DNA of 64,000 nt from Ehrlichia sp052043515 (GCA_052043515.1 JBQEQX010000001.1:186001-250000), one strand, 5' to 3'. Shown: positions 41,786 through 52,874, numbered from the stretch's first letter. The notes: generated by a model not told the origin, from the letters alone. Made by a program: numbers and translations.

Positions 41786-43289
41786 TTAATGAGCTTCATA
41801 ATATTTTAATACAAACCTATTCAGCAATCTCACACCAAAACCTGTCGCTCCCTTAGGACATATTTCATTACCCTCATTATCCCATGCCATACCAGCAATA
41901 TCTAAGTGAACCCAAGGAGTTTTATTCACAAACCTCTGCAAAAACTGTGCTGCGGTAATACTATCTGCACCATATCCTTTTGTTGAGATATTTTGCACAT
42001 CAGCAACTGAAGAATTAATTAGCTGATCATACGCATCATCCAAAGGCAGACGCCACAATTTTTCACCAGACTCATTACCAACCACAATCAACTGATTAGC
42101 AATAGCGTCATCATTTGAAAAAATCCCACCATATTGATTATTCCCCAACGCAACAACTACAGCACCAGTCAGCGTTGCCAAATCCACCATTAATCTTGGA
42201 GAAAACATTTTCTGAGCATACCACAAAACATCAGCTAAAACCAGCCTACCTTCTGCATCAGTATTTAACACTTCAATAGTTTGACCAGACATCGAAGTCA
42301 CAATGTCACTTGGTCTCTGCGCATTTCCTCCCACAGCATTTTCAACCAAACCAACTACTCCCACAGCATTAACTTTTGCTTTTCTTGCACCAAGAGTACG
42401 CATAATACCCACAACAGAAGCAGAACCAGCCATATCGTATTTCATATCCCACATACCCTTAGAAGGTTTCAAGGATATGCCACCCGTATCAAAAGTTACG
42501 CCTTTTCCGATAAACGCTATAGGTTTATCTGTTTCATTACCTCCGTTCCATCTCATTACTACAAGCCTAGACTTTTTAGCACTACCTTGCCCAACACCAA
42601 GAAGTGCCATCATACGATTTGCCTTCATATAATCTTCATCAAATATCTCAACTTTGACATCAACTTTACTCAATTCTTCATATATCATTTGAGCATAAGT
42701 TTCTGGATAAAGAATATTAGGAGGTTCTGACACAAAAGAACGAGCTAGAAACACAGACTCACCTTCAGCTTTCAAATCACTAAAAAAAGAAGAAATCTTT
42801 TGAAGATTACCCTTCGAAAAGAAAACCAATTTACGCAGATGAGTTGTATTGTCATCTTTTTTTGTGCACAAAATACTTATCAAACTTAAAACTACGTAAG
42901 AATGCCCCATACGCAACGTTAGCAACAGTACCACTGTCATTACTACTGAGAATTGAAGCATCAGAGATCTTCATTCTATTAAGTTCAGAATATATGACAC
43001 CACCAATTTTCAAAGACTTATTCTCATCAAAATCCCCAGCTTTACCTAATCCTACGACTATAACTACAGGATACTCATCACCTAACCCAACAACCGGCAA
43101 AACCTCCGCAAATTTACCATCAAAAGATTTATAATTTTGCACTATCTTCATGATTTTATCACTACGATCACCTAATGCACCACTATCTTCCAAATGATTA
43201 CTACCTTCAAAAATCCCTACAACTATAGCAGTTGTCTTCAACAACAATGACATCCCAGGCATCAAGCTTGAGAACGATATATCTATCAT
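41786..43289 (-). CDS. pepA: Leucyl aminopeptidase, M17 family (one frameshift)
   Basis: Cytosolic dizinc exopeptidase. The N-terminal domain is in a separate frame up to FDKYFVHKK; removing one A from an A7 run (42857-42863) joins it to DDNTTHLRKLVFFSKGN and the catalytic domain. Metal and active-site motifs: VTFDTGGISLKPSKGMWDMK and NTDAEGRLVLADVL, followed by LATLTGAVVVALG. Restored length about 500 residues, the family norm. Confidence 0.92.
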
Positions 43290-43690
43290 GATTATCCTTA
43301 AATTGGCATTACAAAATACAACTCCACTCTAAATCTTTTTTTCAGGTTTTTCAAGTAAAACTTCAACGTAGAACCATATAAAATCTTACATAGAGTAGAA
43401 AAACACCATTATCAACTAAAACATCATCTTACAATCCTGTCAGAACTATTTTTCAAGACCATATCAACCACTGTCACTAAAATCAGTAAACTACTCTCTG
43501 AATTATCAAAGACGAAAGCCTTTTTTGCAATTGTATTCTTTAAATATCTATAATTGCTGTTATAAAAAAAACTATAGTAAAATGTTCGAAGAAGCATAAT
43601 ATAAATGTTATGCAAAACTAAGTTAAGGTATAACAAAAGGATAAGTATTATAGCTTTTATAATTTAAAATTCAAATTATGGTAATTAATA
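43290..43690. other. 401 bp divergent spacer between pepA and the dioxygenase-like gene
   Basis: Should hold promoters for both flanking genes. A short hydrophobic frame on the minus strand (43424-43636) was not accepted. No RNA gene or clear promoter pair identified. Confidence 0.5.
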
Positions 43691-44359
43691 ATGAACCACT
43701 TAGCAAAGTTACTGTTATGTTTATTCATAAGCGTAGCGTTTGTACGCAGTACAATGGCAGGTGATGCTGTACTTGTTAACTGTAAAAAAACTCCTCAAAT
43801 TTATGACCTCAGCAATAAGCCAAGCAAGTTTTCATCATCAAACAACTTAAGGCATAAAATTAGTAGTCCACTGACAGCTGATGGAGAACTAATATATATC
43901 GTTGGAAGAGTTACTGATATAAATTGTATACCTGTAAAGGACGCTAATATTTTCATTTGGCATGCTAACACATATGGAATATACCAGCATGATCAGGCCA
44001 ATGATATTACATCAGAACTTATACCAGAAGAATTAGATATGTACGACTACCAATTTATTGGATCTGGAAAAGCAGTAACTGACAATCTAGGAAATTACAG
44101 CTTTATAACTGTTATGCCTGGTATCAACAATAAAAACAGGGTCCCTCAAGTGCATTTCATGATACAACATTCAGAATTCCCTGAATTTAACACAACGATG
44201 TTCTTTCCAGAATATAATAATCTGACAGATAGCAAATTTAATAGCGATCCAAATTCGCATTTATTATTAGCTCGATACAGTACAAATACGCTTGGAATTA
44301 AGACTTATCACTTTAATATTACAATGGAAGGAAAGGTTCGATATAAATCTTACAAATAG
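43691..44359 (+). CDS. Secreted intradiol-dioxygenase-fold protein, probably not a canonical dioxygenase
   Basis: An N-terminal signal peptide (LLLCLFISVAFVRSTMAG) is followed by a fold like protocatechuate 3,4-dioxygenase beta: YIVGRVTDINCIPVKDANIFIW, HANTYGIYQHDQ (Tyr98 matches the first Fe-ligand Tyr), and GNYSFITVMPG. The second Tyr ligand region, normally PGPYPW, is replaced by PGINNKN, and the HxH pair (AHIHF) becomes PQVHF with a Gln in place of the first His. So two of four iron ligands appear lost. 222 residues, intact. The gene is divergent from pepA. Related proteins in Ehrlichia are annotated as dioxygenases; catalytic function here is doubtful. Confidence 0.75.
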   Translation: MNHLAKLLLCLFISVAFVRSTMAGDAVLVNCKKTPQIYDLSNKPSKFSSSNNLRHKISSPLTADGELIYIVGRVTDINCIPVKDANIFIWHANTYGIYQHDQANDITSELIPEELDMYDYQFIGSGKAVTDNLGNYSFITVMPGINNKNRVPQVHFMIQHSEFPEFNTTMFFPEYNNLTDSKFNSDPNSHLLLARYSTNTLGIKTYHFNITMEGKVRYKSYK

Positions 44360-45012
44360 CTATTTCTCTGATTTCATAGCAGTCAATAGCAGTAGATACA
44401 GATTCTATTCTGGGAAACAACTAGAAACCTTATAAAGAGAATAATGTAGACTAACGGAAGTTCTGCAACTAATATCGGGGTTAAGTATTCTCCAAAAAAT
44501 TCTAAATTTACCATTTCAAAACAATAAGAAATTATTCCTACCACTTACACAAAGTCTCACCCATTACTGAAATAACTAAATTTCAGATTTATTAGCAGAA
44601 TCACTGAGGATTACTTGGCTATAAAACTAGGCACTACCTTCGTATAAAATTGCATAGTACAAATTATTAGAAATAAAACTACCACTTCTTACTTCAATAA
44701 CTTTCTCATTATAAAAAAACTGATCTGAAGAATTAACTAACATGTACACCACATGTACACTATCTGAAATTAGCAATAAAATTATCAGACACACAACAAA
44801 AAACCTTAGTATATTACCAACCATCTACACTTTCTTCATAACTATACCAAACAAAAACCACACACGTATAAATTCAACTCACCAAAAAATATGAGAGTAC
44901 GACCTACACGATTATACCACACACCTACTGGACTTCAAATCTCATGTTCGAACAAGTGTAATACTACAAAACAGTCCCGTGCAACCAATTAATCAACCAA
45001 TCGTTGACATAT
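44360..45012. other. 653 bp spacer with one doubtful small frame
   Basis: Between the dioxygenase-like gene and the clpB end. A 65-codon minus-strand frame (44627-44824) encodes one hydrophobic segment (ILRFFVVCLIILLLIS) and could be a small membrane protein, but chance is also likely. No RNA genes seen. Confidence 0.4.
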
Positions 45013-47583
45013 TCACAACTTATTGATGACTAAATCAGAACCTAACAAGTTCACCTCAAGCTTATCTCCCACCTGTACCTGATCAGCAAGAATTAATTTT
45101 GCTAAATTATTTTGTATTTTTTGCTGTATTAACCTTTTTAAAGGTCTTGCACCATACAAAGGATCATATCCATTATCCATTAACCACGTCTTTGCCTCTG
45201 AAGATAAATTAATCTCTAACTTCTTCTCAGCAACAATCTTTTGTAGAATAGAAAACTGTACATCTATTATTTTCTCTATATGCTCCTTAGTTAACCTATG
45301 AAATACGATGATCTCGTCTAATCTATTCAAAAACTCTGGACGGAAATGATGTCGCAATATATCAGCTATAGATTTTTTCACTGATTCTTCATTCACATCT
45401 TCTTGACTGCTTATTAATATCTCCTGTCCTAAATTTGACGTTAAAACTAGTATTGTATTACGAAAATCCACTAACTTGCCACGATTATCAGTTAATCTTC
45501 CTTCATCCAACACCTGCAACAAAATATTAAAAATATCACCATGTGCTTTTTCTATTTCATCAAAAAGTATTACCTGATAAGGCCTTCTCCTAACAGCTTC
45601 AGTCAACATACCACCTTGATCATATCCTACATATCCAGGAGGAGCTCCTATTAATCGAGATACTGCATGCTTTTCCATAAATTCCGACATATCAAATCTT
45701 AAAAGAGCAGATTTATCACAAAATAAAAATTCAGCCAATGCCTTAACCAATTCTGTTTTTCCAACACCAGTTGGCCCGAGAAACAGGAAAGATCCTAAAG
45801 GCTTATAAGCATCCTGCACCCCAGCACGCGACCTTCTAACAGCATCACTTACTGCTTTAATTGCACCTTCTTGTCCAATAACTGTCTTCCCTATTTCTTC
45901 TTCCATGCACAGCAACTTTTCCCTTTCATTAGTCATCATGTTTTCAATAGGAATACCTGTCCATTTTGATACAATACTTGCTATATCACTTTCAGTAACT
46001 TCTCTTTTTAAAAGGTTACTACTCAACTTCTCACATTTTTTTAACTCTTTCTCAAGTTCTGGTATAATACCATACATCAATTCACCGGCCCTTGCCAAAT
46101 CACCAGACCTTTGAGCTTTTTCTAAATCACTTCTAGCATTATCTAACTTCTCTGCACACTCCTGCATTTTCAATATTTTTATCTTTTCTGCCTGCCACTT
46201 ACTATTTAATTCTACTGCTTGGGTATTTAATTTATCTAATTCTTCATTTAATTGTGCTAACCGTTGCTTTGAAGGTTCGGTATTCTCTTTTTCTAGAACT
46301 CCAGCTTCAATTTTTAATTGAATAATCTTTCTATCGAGTTCATCTATTATTTCAGGTTTACTATCGATCTCTATTCTTGCACGACTTGCTGCTTCATCGA
46401 TGAGGTCTATAGCTTTATCTGGTAGAAATCTATCTGTAATATAGCGATTTGACAAAGTTGATGCTGCAATTATTGCACTGTCCATAATTCTAATACCATG
46501 ATGTATCTCATACTTTTCTTTCAAACCACGTAAAATAGAAATCGTATCACTAACAGTTGGTTCACAAACAAATACAGGCTGAAACCTTCTGGCTAATGCA
46601 GCATCTTTTTCTATATGTTGCCTATACTCATCTAATGTAGTTGCTCCTATGCAATGTATTTCACCTCTTGCTAAAGCTGGTTTTAGTAAATTTGACGCAT
46701 CCATGGCTCCATCTGTAGCGCCTGCTCCAATCAATGTATGCAATTCATCAATAAACAATATAACACTACCATTAGAAGACACTATCTCATTGATTACAGA
46801 TTTTAATCTCTCCTCGAACTCTCCCCTATATTTTGTACCAGCAACAAGCATCCCAAGGTCCAGTGCCATTATTTTAGTATTTCTTAATCCAAGAGGAACA
46901 TCACCTATCACTACTCGTTGTGCTAACCCTTCAATAATCGCTGTTTTACCGACACCAGGATCACCAATCAGCACTGGATTATTTTTTGTCCTCCGTGATA
47001 AAACCTGCATTGTACGTCTAATTTCTTCATCCCTTCCAATTATTGGATCTAGTTTTCCTGCCATAGCAGATTCAGTAATATCTTTCGTATATTTTTTAAG
47101 TGCATTAAATTTTTGCTCAGAATTAATAGTATCAGCTTTAGCTCCATTACGCATATTAACTATTAATGACTCTAATTTTACTGGAGTAACACCGTACGTA
47201 AGTAATATCTTAGAAGTACTACTCTTAACCACTGAAAGAGCTTGCAACAAGCGCTCTACAGTCACGTAGGTATCCTGATTTCTTTTTGCGAGACTCACCG
47301 CTTCTTCTAACACCTGAGCCATTTCTTGAGATAGATGTATATGACCACCACCGCTTCCACTGACAACAGGTAATTTACTCAAAGACAACTTTACATCATT
47401 ATATATCTTCTCTACGTCACATCCACACGAAGCAAGTAAAACCTCAACAAGTTCATCTTTATTATCCAACATGACTTTAAGTAAATGTTCAGGCACCAAA
47501 GACTGATGTCCTAACGCAATCGCCGAAACCTGTGCTTGCATTATTAGGTTCTTTGATATATCAGTAAACTTATTTAAATCCAT
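45013..47583 (-). CDS. clpB: Chaperone ClpB
   Basis: Hexameric disaggregase that works with DnaK. The N-domain is followed by NBD1 with Walker A IGDPGVGKTAIIEG and Walker B VILFIDELHTLIGAG, the coiled-coil middle domain (LKIEAGVLEKENTEPSK, EELDKLNTQAVELN), and NBD2 with FLGPTGVGKTELVKAL and VILFDEIEKAH. The C-terminal YDPLYGARPLKRLIQQKI is typical. 856 residues, intact. A heat-shock promoter is expected upstream but I do not see a clear one. Confidence 0.97.
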   Translation of the reverse strand: MDLNKFTDISKNLIMQAQVSAIALGHQSLVPEHLLKVMLDNKDELVEVLLASCGCDVEKIYNDVKLSLSKLPVVSGSGGGHIHLSQEMAQVLEEAVSLAKRNQDTYVTVERLLQALSVVKSSTSKILLTYGVTPVKLESLIVNMRNGAKADTINSEQKFNALKKYTKDITESAMAGKLDPIIGRDEEIRRTMQVLSRRTKNNPVLIGDPGVGKTAIIEGLAQRVVIGDVPLGLRNTKIMALDLGMLVAGTKYRGEFEERLKSVINEIVSSNGSVILFIDELHTLIGAGATDGAMDASNLLKPALARGEIHCIGATTLDEYRQHIEKDAALARRFQPVFVCEPTVSDTISILRGLKEKYEIHHGIRIMDSAIIAASTLSNRYITDRFLPDKAIDLIDEAASRARIEIDSKPEIIDELDRKIIQLKIEAGVLEKENTEPSKQRLAQLNEELDKLNTQAVELNSKWQAEKIKILKMQECAEKLDNARSDLEKAQRSGDLARAGELMYGIIPELEKELKKCEKLSSNLLKREVTESDIASIVSKWTGIPIENMMTNEREKLLCMEEEIGKTVIGQEGAIKAVSDAVRRSRAGVQDAYKPLGSFLFLGPTGVGKTELVKALAEFLFCDKSALLRFDMSEFMEKHAVSRLIGAPPGYVGYDQGGMLTEAVRRRPYQVILFDEIEKAHGDIFNILLQVLDEGRLTDNRGKLVDFRNTILVLTSNLGQEILISSQEDVNEESVKKSIADILRHHFRPEFLNRLDEIIVFHRLTKEHIEKIIDVQFSILQKIVAEKKLEINLSSEAKTWLMDNGYDPLYGARPLKRLIQQKIQNNLAKLILADQVQVGDKLEVNLLGSDLVINKL

Positions 47584-47942
47584 AACTCAACTTTATCATA
47601 ATACTTAAGATACTATATAAGCATTGTTTAAAAAAAATTAAACATATATTTACATTAATATAAGAAAAATATTCTTTTATTAATAATTTATATTTATCAC
47701 GGTGAACATACTCACAAACAAAAAATAACTACTTAGTGACAACTCAATTATTACTTGCATACATTAACCACGTTAAGATAAACACCAATTTCTACCAAGC
47801 TAAATATAAAAATACGTAAAAAAACAGTTCTATAACATAAAAATGTGACCAGTAATAAAACAACAAACACATGCCAGCTGTTTTGCTTGCCAAGTGATCT
47901 TATACTGCTTATCATCTTAGTATCTACAATATAAGGTTCCAT
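47584..47942. other. 359 bp divergent spacer between clpB and an oxidoreductase gene
   Basis: AT-rich region that should carry a heat-shock promoter for clpB. No CTTG-type -35 with a good -10 was found. A minus-strand frame (47751-47942) abuts the oxidoreductase start and has no protein-like features. Confidence 0.45.
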
Positions 47943-48671
47943 ATGGAAAAACAGTTAGAAGGTAAAATAGCAATTATTACAGGTGCTTCCGGAAGTTTAG
48001 GATCAGCTGTTGCAAAAAGATTCGCCAAAGAGGGTGCCTACCTGATTTTGGTAGCAAAAAACATTAGTAAATTAAATTCTGTTTATGATTCTATTAAAGA
48101 ATCTGGAGGTGATGTAATGTTAGCAGCTGTTGATTTACAAGATTTCGACACTATAAAAAACTTTGCATTGTCTATAGAAAATAAATTCAAATACATAGAT
48201 ATACTAATATTAAATGCTGCAATTGTAGGGGACCTAAATCCAATACAAGATTATGAATACAATACATGGAAAAGGATAATGGATATAAATTTTACATCTA
48301 ATTGGCACTTAATAAAATATTTTGATCCATTACTTAAACTTTCTTCAGCAGGTAGAGTAGTAGCAGTAACTTCTGAAGTTACACAATCACTTTCTAGGTA
48401 TCCATATTGGAGCCCTTATGCATCTAGTAAATCTGCACTAGAAACAATGATGCAAATATATGCTACAGAAACTAAACACAGCAAATTATGTGTCAATATG
48501 GTATATCCATCATTAATGGACAGCAACATATATGCACAAGCTTTTCCAATAAAGGAAGTTGCACAATCAGTATTTTCAGAAAATTTTACTGATAAGTTTG
48601 TTGAACTTTCATCCAACCAATGCAACGTAACAGGACAAACTTACAAATTAGCTTCTGAAGTTGAGTACTAA
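47943..48671 (+). CDS. Short-chain dehydrogenase/reductase
   Basis: Classical SDR with a Rossmann fold. Cofactor motif AIITGASGSLGSAVAKRFA near residue 11, NAA in LILNAAIVGDLNPI, the active-site Ser in VAVTSEVTQ and the YxxxK in SPYASSKSALETM. 242 residues, intact. A lone gene between clpB and groEL. Substrate cannot be told from the sequence. Confidence 0.87.
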   Translation: MEKQLEGKIAIITGASGSLGSAVAKRFAKEGAYLILVAKNISKLNSVYDSIKESGGDVMLAAVDLQDFDTIKNFALSIENKFKYIDILILNAAIVGDLNPIQDYEYNTWKRIMDINFTSNWHLIKYFDPLLKLSSAGRVVAVTSEVTQSLSRYPYWSPYASSKSALETMMQIYATETKHSKLCVNMVYPSLMDSNIYAQAFPIKEVAQSVFSENFTDKFVELSSNQCNVTGQTYKLASEVEY

Positions 48672-49355
48672 ATGCTCTGAACAACAAGGCCGTTCGATAT
48701 TATAACACAGCAACTGATGGATGCAAAGTTGAGGGTATTAAAAATCTAAAGTACCATTAATCATATGCCATCTTTGTTAAGGCAACCTTGAATTCATTTA
48801 TTACATACTTTTCATATGGTATGCTGTTAACTCCACCTCAGTCAACAAAAAGGTTTGCGCACTCCTAACAAATTCATGAAGCACACACATAAATTCAAAG
48901 AAGTACCAATAAACACAATAAAATTATATAATATCTTCGTTCTAATTAAAGTAAGTACGTGCACTACACAACAAAAAACTTATCGCTAATTTTAATAGTA
49001 TAACAAGGGAAACGATACCAACCGAACTCAAAGGTTATTACATAGCAGAACGACAGAATCGATAGCTACAAAATCTTACTCACAAGCCATTCGATATGAC
49101 TGCTCAGCCAACTCACATGAGCCACACAGCAAACAGTCCAAATTTATTATGACGCCATTTAAATAAAAGCACTCTCAAATACGGAGCACACCCGACAGAA
49201 GACAAGCAAAGCAGAACTCAAAAGTAACCAATATACTACAACACACCTCACCAATTAACACGCTAAACGTTACAATGCACGCATAACTGGAATAAAATAT
49301 AGAAACTTTACCCCAGTTACACTTATTCACACACAAAAGCGGTTATATAAGAAAG
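48672..49355. other. 684 bp non-coding spacer between convergent genes
   Basis: Between the ends of the SDR gene and groEL. Slightly less AT-rich than average near groEL but with stops throughout. No RNA gene or repeated element seen. Confidence 0.5.
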
Positions 49356-51014
49356 TTAGAAACCTCCCATACCGCCCATGCCACCCATACCTGCACCACC
49401 AGCACCAGCGCTAGAGTCATCTTTAGATGGAACATCTACCACAATAGCATTAAGAGTCATAAAGACTGCTGCAAGAGATACAGCAAAATCAAAAGCTATA
49501 CGAACTACCTTAAGTGGATCAATAACACCGGAAGTAAATGCATTTGCAAAATTCATTGCATCAACGTTAAAGATAAGTTCTTTATCATTTTGCTTCAACA
49601 AATGAGCAATAACACATGGTGCATTTTCTGAACCAGAATTTTTAATTATACGTTTAATAGGAGCTTGTAAAGCACGTTTTATAATGTTAATTCCCAATTG
49701 CTCATCATCATTTTTACTCTTTAAATTATCAAGAGCTGATAACGTATACAATAATGCAGCACCACCTCCTGGAACAACACCTTCTTCAACAGCAGCTCTA
49801 GTTGCATGCAGAGCATCCTCAACACGATCCTTACGTTCCTTAACTTCAACTTCACTAGATCCGCCTACTTTCAACACAGCAACACCACCTGAAAGTTTTG
49901 CTAAACGTTCTCTCAATTTTTCCTTATCATAATCTGAAGTAGAGGATTCAATTTGCACTTTAATTTGATTAATTCTATTTTGCACGTTAGTAGAGCTATT
50001 ATCTACGCTACCAATGATGGTAGTAGTATCTTTTGTAATACGTACATTCTTAGCTGTTCCTAGATCAGCTAAAGTTAGATCCTCCATTTTTATTGCAAGT
50101 TCATCATTAATGACATGCTTAGCTCCAGTTAAGATTGCAATATCACCCAGCATATCTTTTCTTCTATCGCCAAATCCTGGTGCTTTAACCGCTGCAACAT
50201 GCAATCCACCGCGCAATTTATTCAAGACAAGAGTACTGAGGGCTTCACCTTCTACATCCTCTGCAATAATTAAAAGAGGCCTTCCAGATCTAGCTACATT
50301 TTCTAAAATTGGTAGTACAGGCTGTATTATATTAAGTTTCTTTTCTGTCAGTAAGATATAAGGATTTTCAAATTCCACTAACATTTTTTCCGAATTAGTA
50401 ACAAAATAAGGAGAAAGATATCCACGATCAAATTGCATACCATCAGTTTTCTCAACATCTAACTCTTTAAATCCCTTACTTTCTTCAACTGTAATAACCC
50501 CATCTCTACCAACTTCCTGAACACATTGTGCAATCTTACTACCTATATTCTTATCTCCATTAGCAGAAATAGTAGCAACTTGAGCAATTTCTTCCTCAGA
50601 TAGTATTTCACGTTTCATAGACATCAGAGCTTCCAATACAGCTTCTTTAGCTTTGAGCACACCTTCTTTAATACAAACAATATCTGCCCCAGCAGCCTTA
50701 GCTTTAGATACTTCTTCTATAACTTTCGCAGTTAAGATAGAACACGTGGTTGTCCCATCACCAACCTTATCGTTACATTGGGAAGCACTTTGAGTAATTA
50801 TATTAGCAATAGCGAGAGCTAATGTATCTTCCGGTTTAATACTTTTAATAACTTTGTACCCATCTTTTGTAACTTCTGGAGCCCCATAAGGTTTACTAAT
50901 AGCCACAGTAAGCCCTTTAGGTCCAGCCGTACATCCTACAGCATCCTCTAAAATACGAACAATCTCCCTGACTGATTTATCGAGTTGTTCACCTGTTACA
51001 ACTACATTTGCCAT
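49356..51014 (-). CDS. groL: Chaperonin GroEL
   Basis: 60 kDa chaperonin subunit. Characteristic motifs: GPKGLTVAISKPYGAPEVTKDG, KVGDGTTTCSILTA with the ATPase Asp, and AVEEGVVPGGGAALLY. The GGM repeat tail (GAGMGGMGGMGGF) is present. 552 residues, intact. Ehrlichia GroEL is a commonly used typing marker. It follows groES by 97 bp in one operon. Confidence 0.98.
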   Translation of the reverse strand: MANVVVTGEQLDKSVREIVRILEDAVGCTAGPKGLTVAISKPYGAPEVTKDGYKVIKSIKPEDTLALAIANIITQSASQCNDKVGDGTTTCSILTAKVIEEVSKAKAAGADIVCIKEGVLKAKEAVLEALMSMKREILSEEEIAQVATISANGDKNIGSKIAQCVQEVGRDGVITVEESKGFKELDVEKTDGMQFDRGYLSPYFVTNSEKMLVEFENPYILLTEKKLNIIQPVLPILENVARSGRPLLIIAEDVEGEALSTLVLNKLRGGLHVAAVKAPGFGDRRKDMLGDIAILTGAKHVINDELAIKMEDLTLADLGTAKNVRITKDTTTIIGSVDNSSTNVQNRINQIKVQIESSTSDYDKEKLRERLAKLSGGVAVLKVGGSSEVEVKERKDRVEDALHATRAAVEEGVVPGGGAALLYTLSALDNLKSKNDDEQLGINIIKRALQAPIKRIIKNSGSENAPCVIAHLLKQNDKELIFNVDAMNFANAFTSGVIDPLKVVRIAFDFAVSLAAVFMTLNAIVVDVPSKDDSSAGAGGAGMGGMGGMGGF

Positions 51015-51111
51015 GTTTTTAATCTCCGTTTAATAAAAAATTAACTAAAATCACATATATTCGAGCGGTAAAAAACATATATATAACATGATTTAAAATC
51101 ATAGGTAATCA

Positions 51112-51396
51112 CTATGCTTCTCTTGCAATTATATCGTTTTCCTTCATGACTATATACTTTTTGTCGCAGAACTCAATTTCATTACCGGCCCACTGGCGAT
51201 AAAAAACCACATCACCTACCTTAATCCCCATAGGAAGGATGTTACCGTTACTGTTATATGCTCCTGGACCAACAGCCACCACTTTACCCTTAGTAGGTTT
51301 CTTCTTTGCTGAATCAGGAAGCTGTATAGGAGAATTATTGGTACTCTCCTCCAAGGCCTCGATCAACACATTATCATGCAACATAGTTAGATTCAT
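51112..51396 (-). CDS. groES: Co-chaperonin GroES
   Basis: Caps GroEL. Starts MNLTMLHDNVLIEALE and has KGKVVAVGPGAYNSNG, the mobile loop area SPIQLPDSAKKKPTKG and the GDVVFYRQWAGNEIEF block. 94 residues, intact. First gene of the groESL operon with a heat-shock-type promoter upstream at 51455-51482. Confidence 0.96.
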   Translation of the reverse strand: MNLTMLHDNVLIEALEESTNNSPIQLPDSAKKKPTKGKVVAVGPGAYNSNGNILPMGIKVGDVVFYRQWAGNEIEFCDKKYIVMKENDIIAREA

Positions 51397-51454
51397 ATAT
51401 ACTACCTCTATAAATAAATTATCAGTAGCACTAGCTACTACCGGTTAAAACCAT

Positions 51455-51482
51455 ATATAATATTAAGAAATCTAATTTCAAG
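51455..51482 (-). promoter_or_regulatory. sigma32-type heat-shock promoter for groESL
   Basis: On the minus strand CTTGAAA (51482-51476) is followed 17 bp after the CTTG by ATTATAT (51461-51455), close to the alphaproteobacterial sigma32 consensus CTTG-N17-CYTATNT. The -10 ends 58 bp from the groES start. The match is strong and the neighbour is the classical sigma32 target; transcription start is not known. Confidence 0.72.
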
Positions 51483-51653
51483 TACCAATCAAATAATTTT
51501 ATAATTATATCACACAAATTTTCACGGGATTAGAATTTTACAGAACAGCAAAAAACTGTGTACCGACAATAAATATCAGTACAAACATAAAAAAATTAAT
51601 TGACTTGACTAGTCAGAAACTTTGATATTTAAATAAAATTTTTAAATAACTTC

Positions 51654-52346
51654 ATGAACGTTGGAGATGAACGAAAAAAACAACAACTTGGCCATAGAAA
51701 AAGACTCAGGCAAAAGTTATTATCCGGTGGATGCAAAGGATTATTAGATTATGAGATCTTAGAACTAATACTATGTTCTGCTAATCCAAGAAAAGATGTA
51801 AAACCAATTGCAAAAAGACTAATCGAATATTTTGGTACTTTTGCAAAAGTTTTCTTTGCAGATTTCAACCAATTAAAAGAAGTACCTGGCGTAGGAGAAG
51901 CATCTATATCCTCAATTTTTTGTGTTAGGGAAACATTAGGTAGAATCCTACGAGCAGACATTGAACATGGACAAATAATCAATCAGTGGCAAAAACTAAT
52001 AGAATACCTAAGGATAAAAATAGGTAACGGTAGTATAGAAAACTTCCATATATTATATTTCAATACAAAATATAAACTCCTTGCAGACGAAGTTCAGGAT
52101 ACAGGAACCGTTAACCAAACTCCTTTGTATATTAGAGAAGTAATAAAAAAATCCCTAGCTTTAGGAGCCACATCTATCATCATTGCACACAATCACCCAA
52201 GTGGTGATGCTAAACCTTCAAAAACAGATATCGAAATTACCAATCAATTAGCGAGAGCATGTCACAGCATAGGAATAATATTAATAGACCACGTAATCAT
52301 CACACCTAATGATCACTATAGCTTTAAAACTCATGATCTATTATGA
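51654..52346 (+). CDS. radC: RadC-family JAMM/MPN+ protein
   Basis: The N-terminal helix-hairpin-helix (VPGVGEASISSIFCVRETLG, residues 80-100) and C-terminal JAMM zinc motif (IIIAHNHPSGDAKPSKTDI) identify RadC. The motif SxHxHxSGD-like pattern IAHNHPSGD holds the metal-binding His. 230 residues, intact. Role in DNA repair is uncertain for the family. Transcribed divergently from groES. Confidence 0.93.
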   Translation: MNVGDERKKQQLGHRKRLRQKLLSGGCKGLLDYEILELILCSANPRKDVKPIAKRLIEYFGTFAKVFFADFNQLKEVPGVGEASISSIFCVRETLGRILRADIEHGQIINQWQKLIEYLRIKIGNGSIENFHILYFNTKYKLLADEVQDTGTVNQTPLYIREVIKKSLALGATSIIIAHNHPSGDAKPSKTDIEITNQLARACHSIGIILIDHVIITPNDHYSFKTHDLL

Positions 52347-52874
52347 GCACAAACTAAATAATTGTACCGAAACTCCATAATTTAAATGGTAAAAATTAAA
52401 ATCATACAATATCCTAGCGTCGAAAACACAAAAACCAGCAACATCACCACATAAACGACAACTAGATTCCTCTTCCTTTCTAGAAACTTACCATAATTTT
52501 AATAGCAAAGATTTATATCACATCATACGGGCAATGTTGTTTTGTAATCAGACTCTATATACAGTGATATGCCTTAAGATACTACAGATTTTTATCATAA
52601 TATTTCTTACTCAAATAATGTATATCAAAAATTTACTACACAACGCACCGAATTCTGCATTCTAATCCAACAACATCTCACGCTCGATCACATTTTCTAT
52701 TATTTAAATGTTGAGAATGTGAATTCATCTTAGTTTAACTATAACACAATTAATGCTAAATACGTATAATTAAAGGTCTCATCATTAATAGCAACATATC
52801 TTCTTAATTTTTACATATTTGTAAAATATTTACATTCACTATACACACAAGATGTTAATTAAATTAAGCTAACA
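52347..52874. other. 528 bp non-coding spacer between convergent genes
   Basis: Between the end of radC and the end of purQ. AT-rich, no frames with protein-like composition, no tRNA or hairpin of note. Confidence 0.5.

Noticed and set aside
43424..43636. 70-codon minus-strand frame in the pepA/dioxygenase spacer
   Set aside because: No signal, motif or typical composition, and it sits where promoters are expected.
44627..44824. 65-codon minus-strand frame with one hydrophobic segment
   Set aside because: Could be a small membrane protein, but length, isolation and composition do not separate it from chance; mentioned only in the spacer entry.
46649..47269. 206-codon plus-strand frame opposite clpB
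   Set aside because: Antisense shadow of clpB.
47751..47942. 63-codon frame ending against the SDR start on the other strand
   Set aside because: It would remove all room for the SDR promoter and has no protein-like features.
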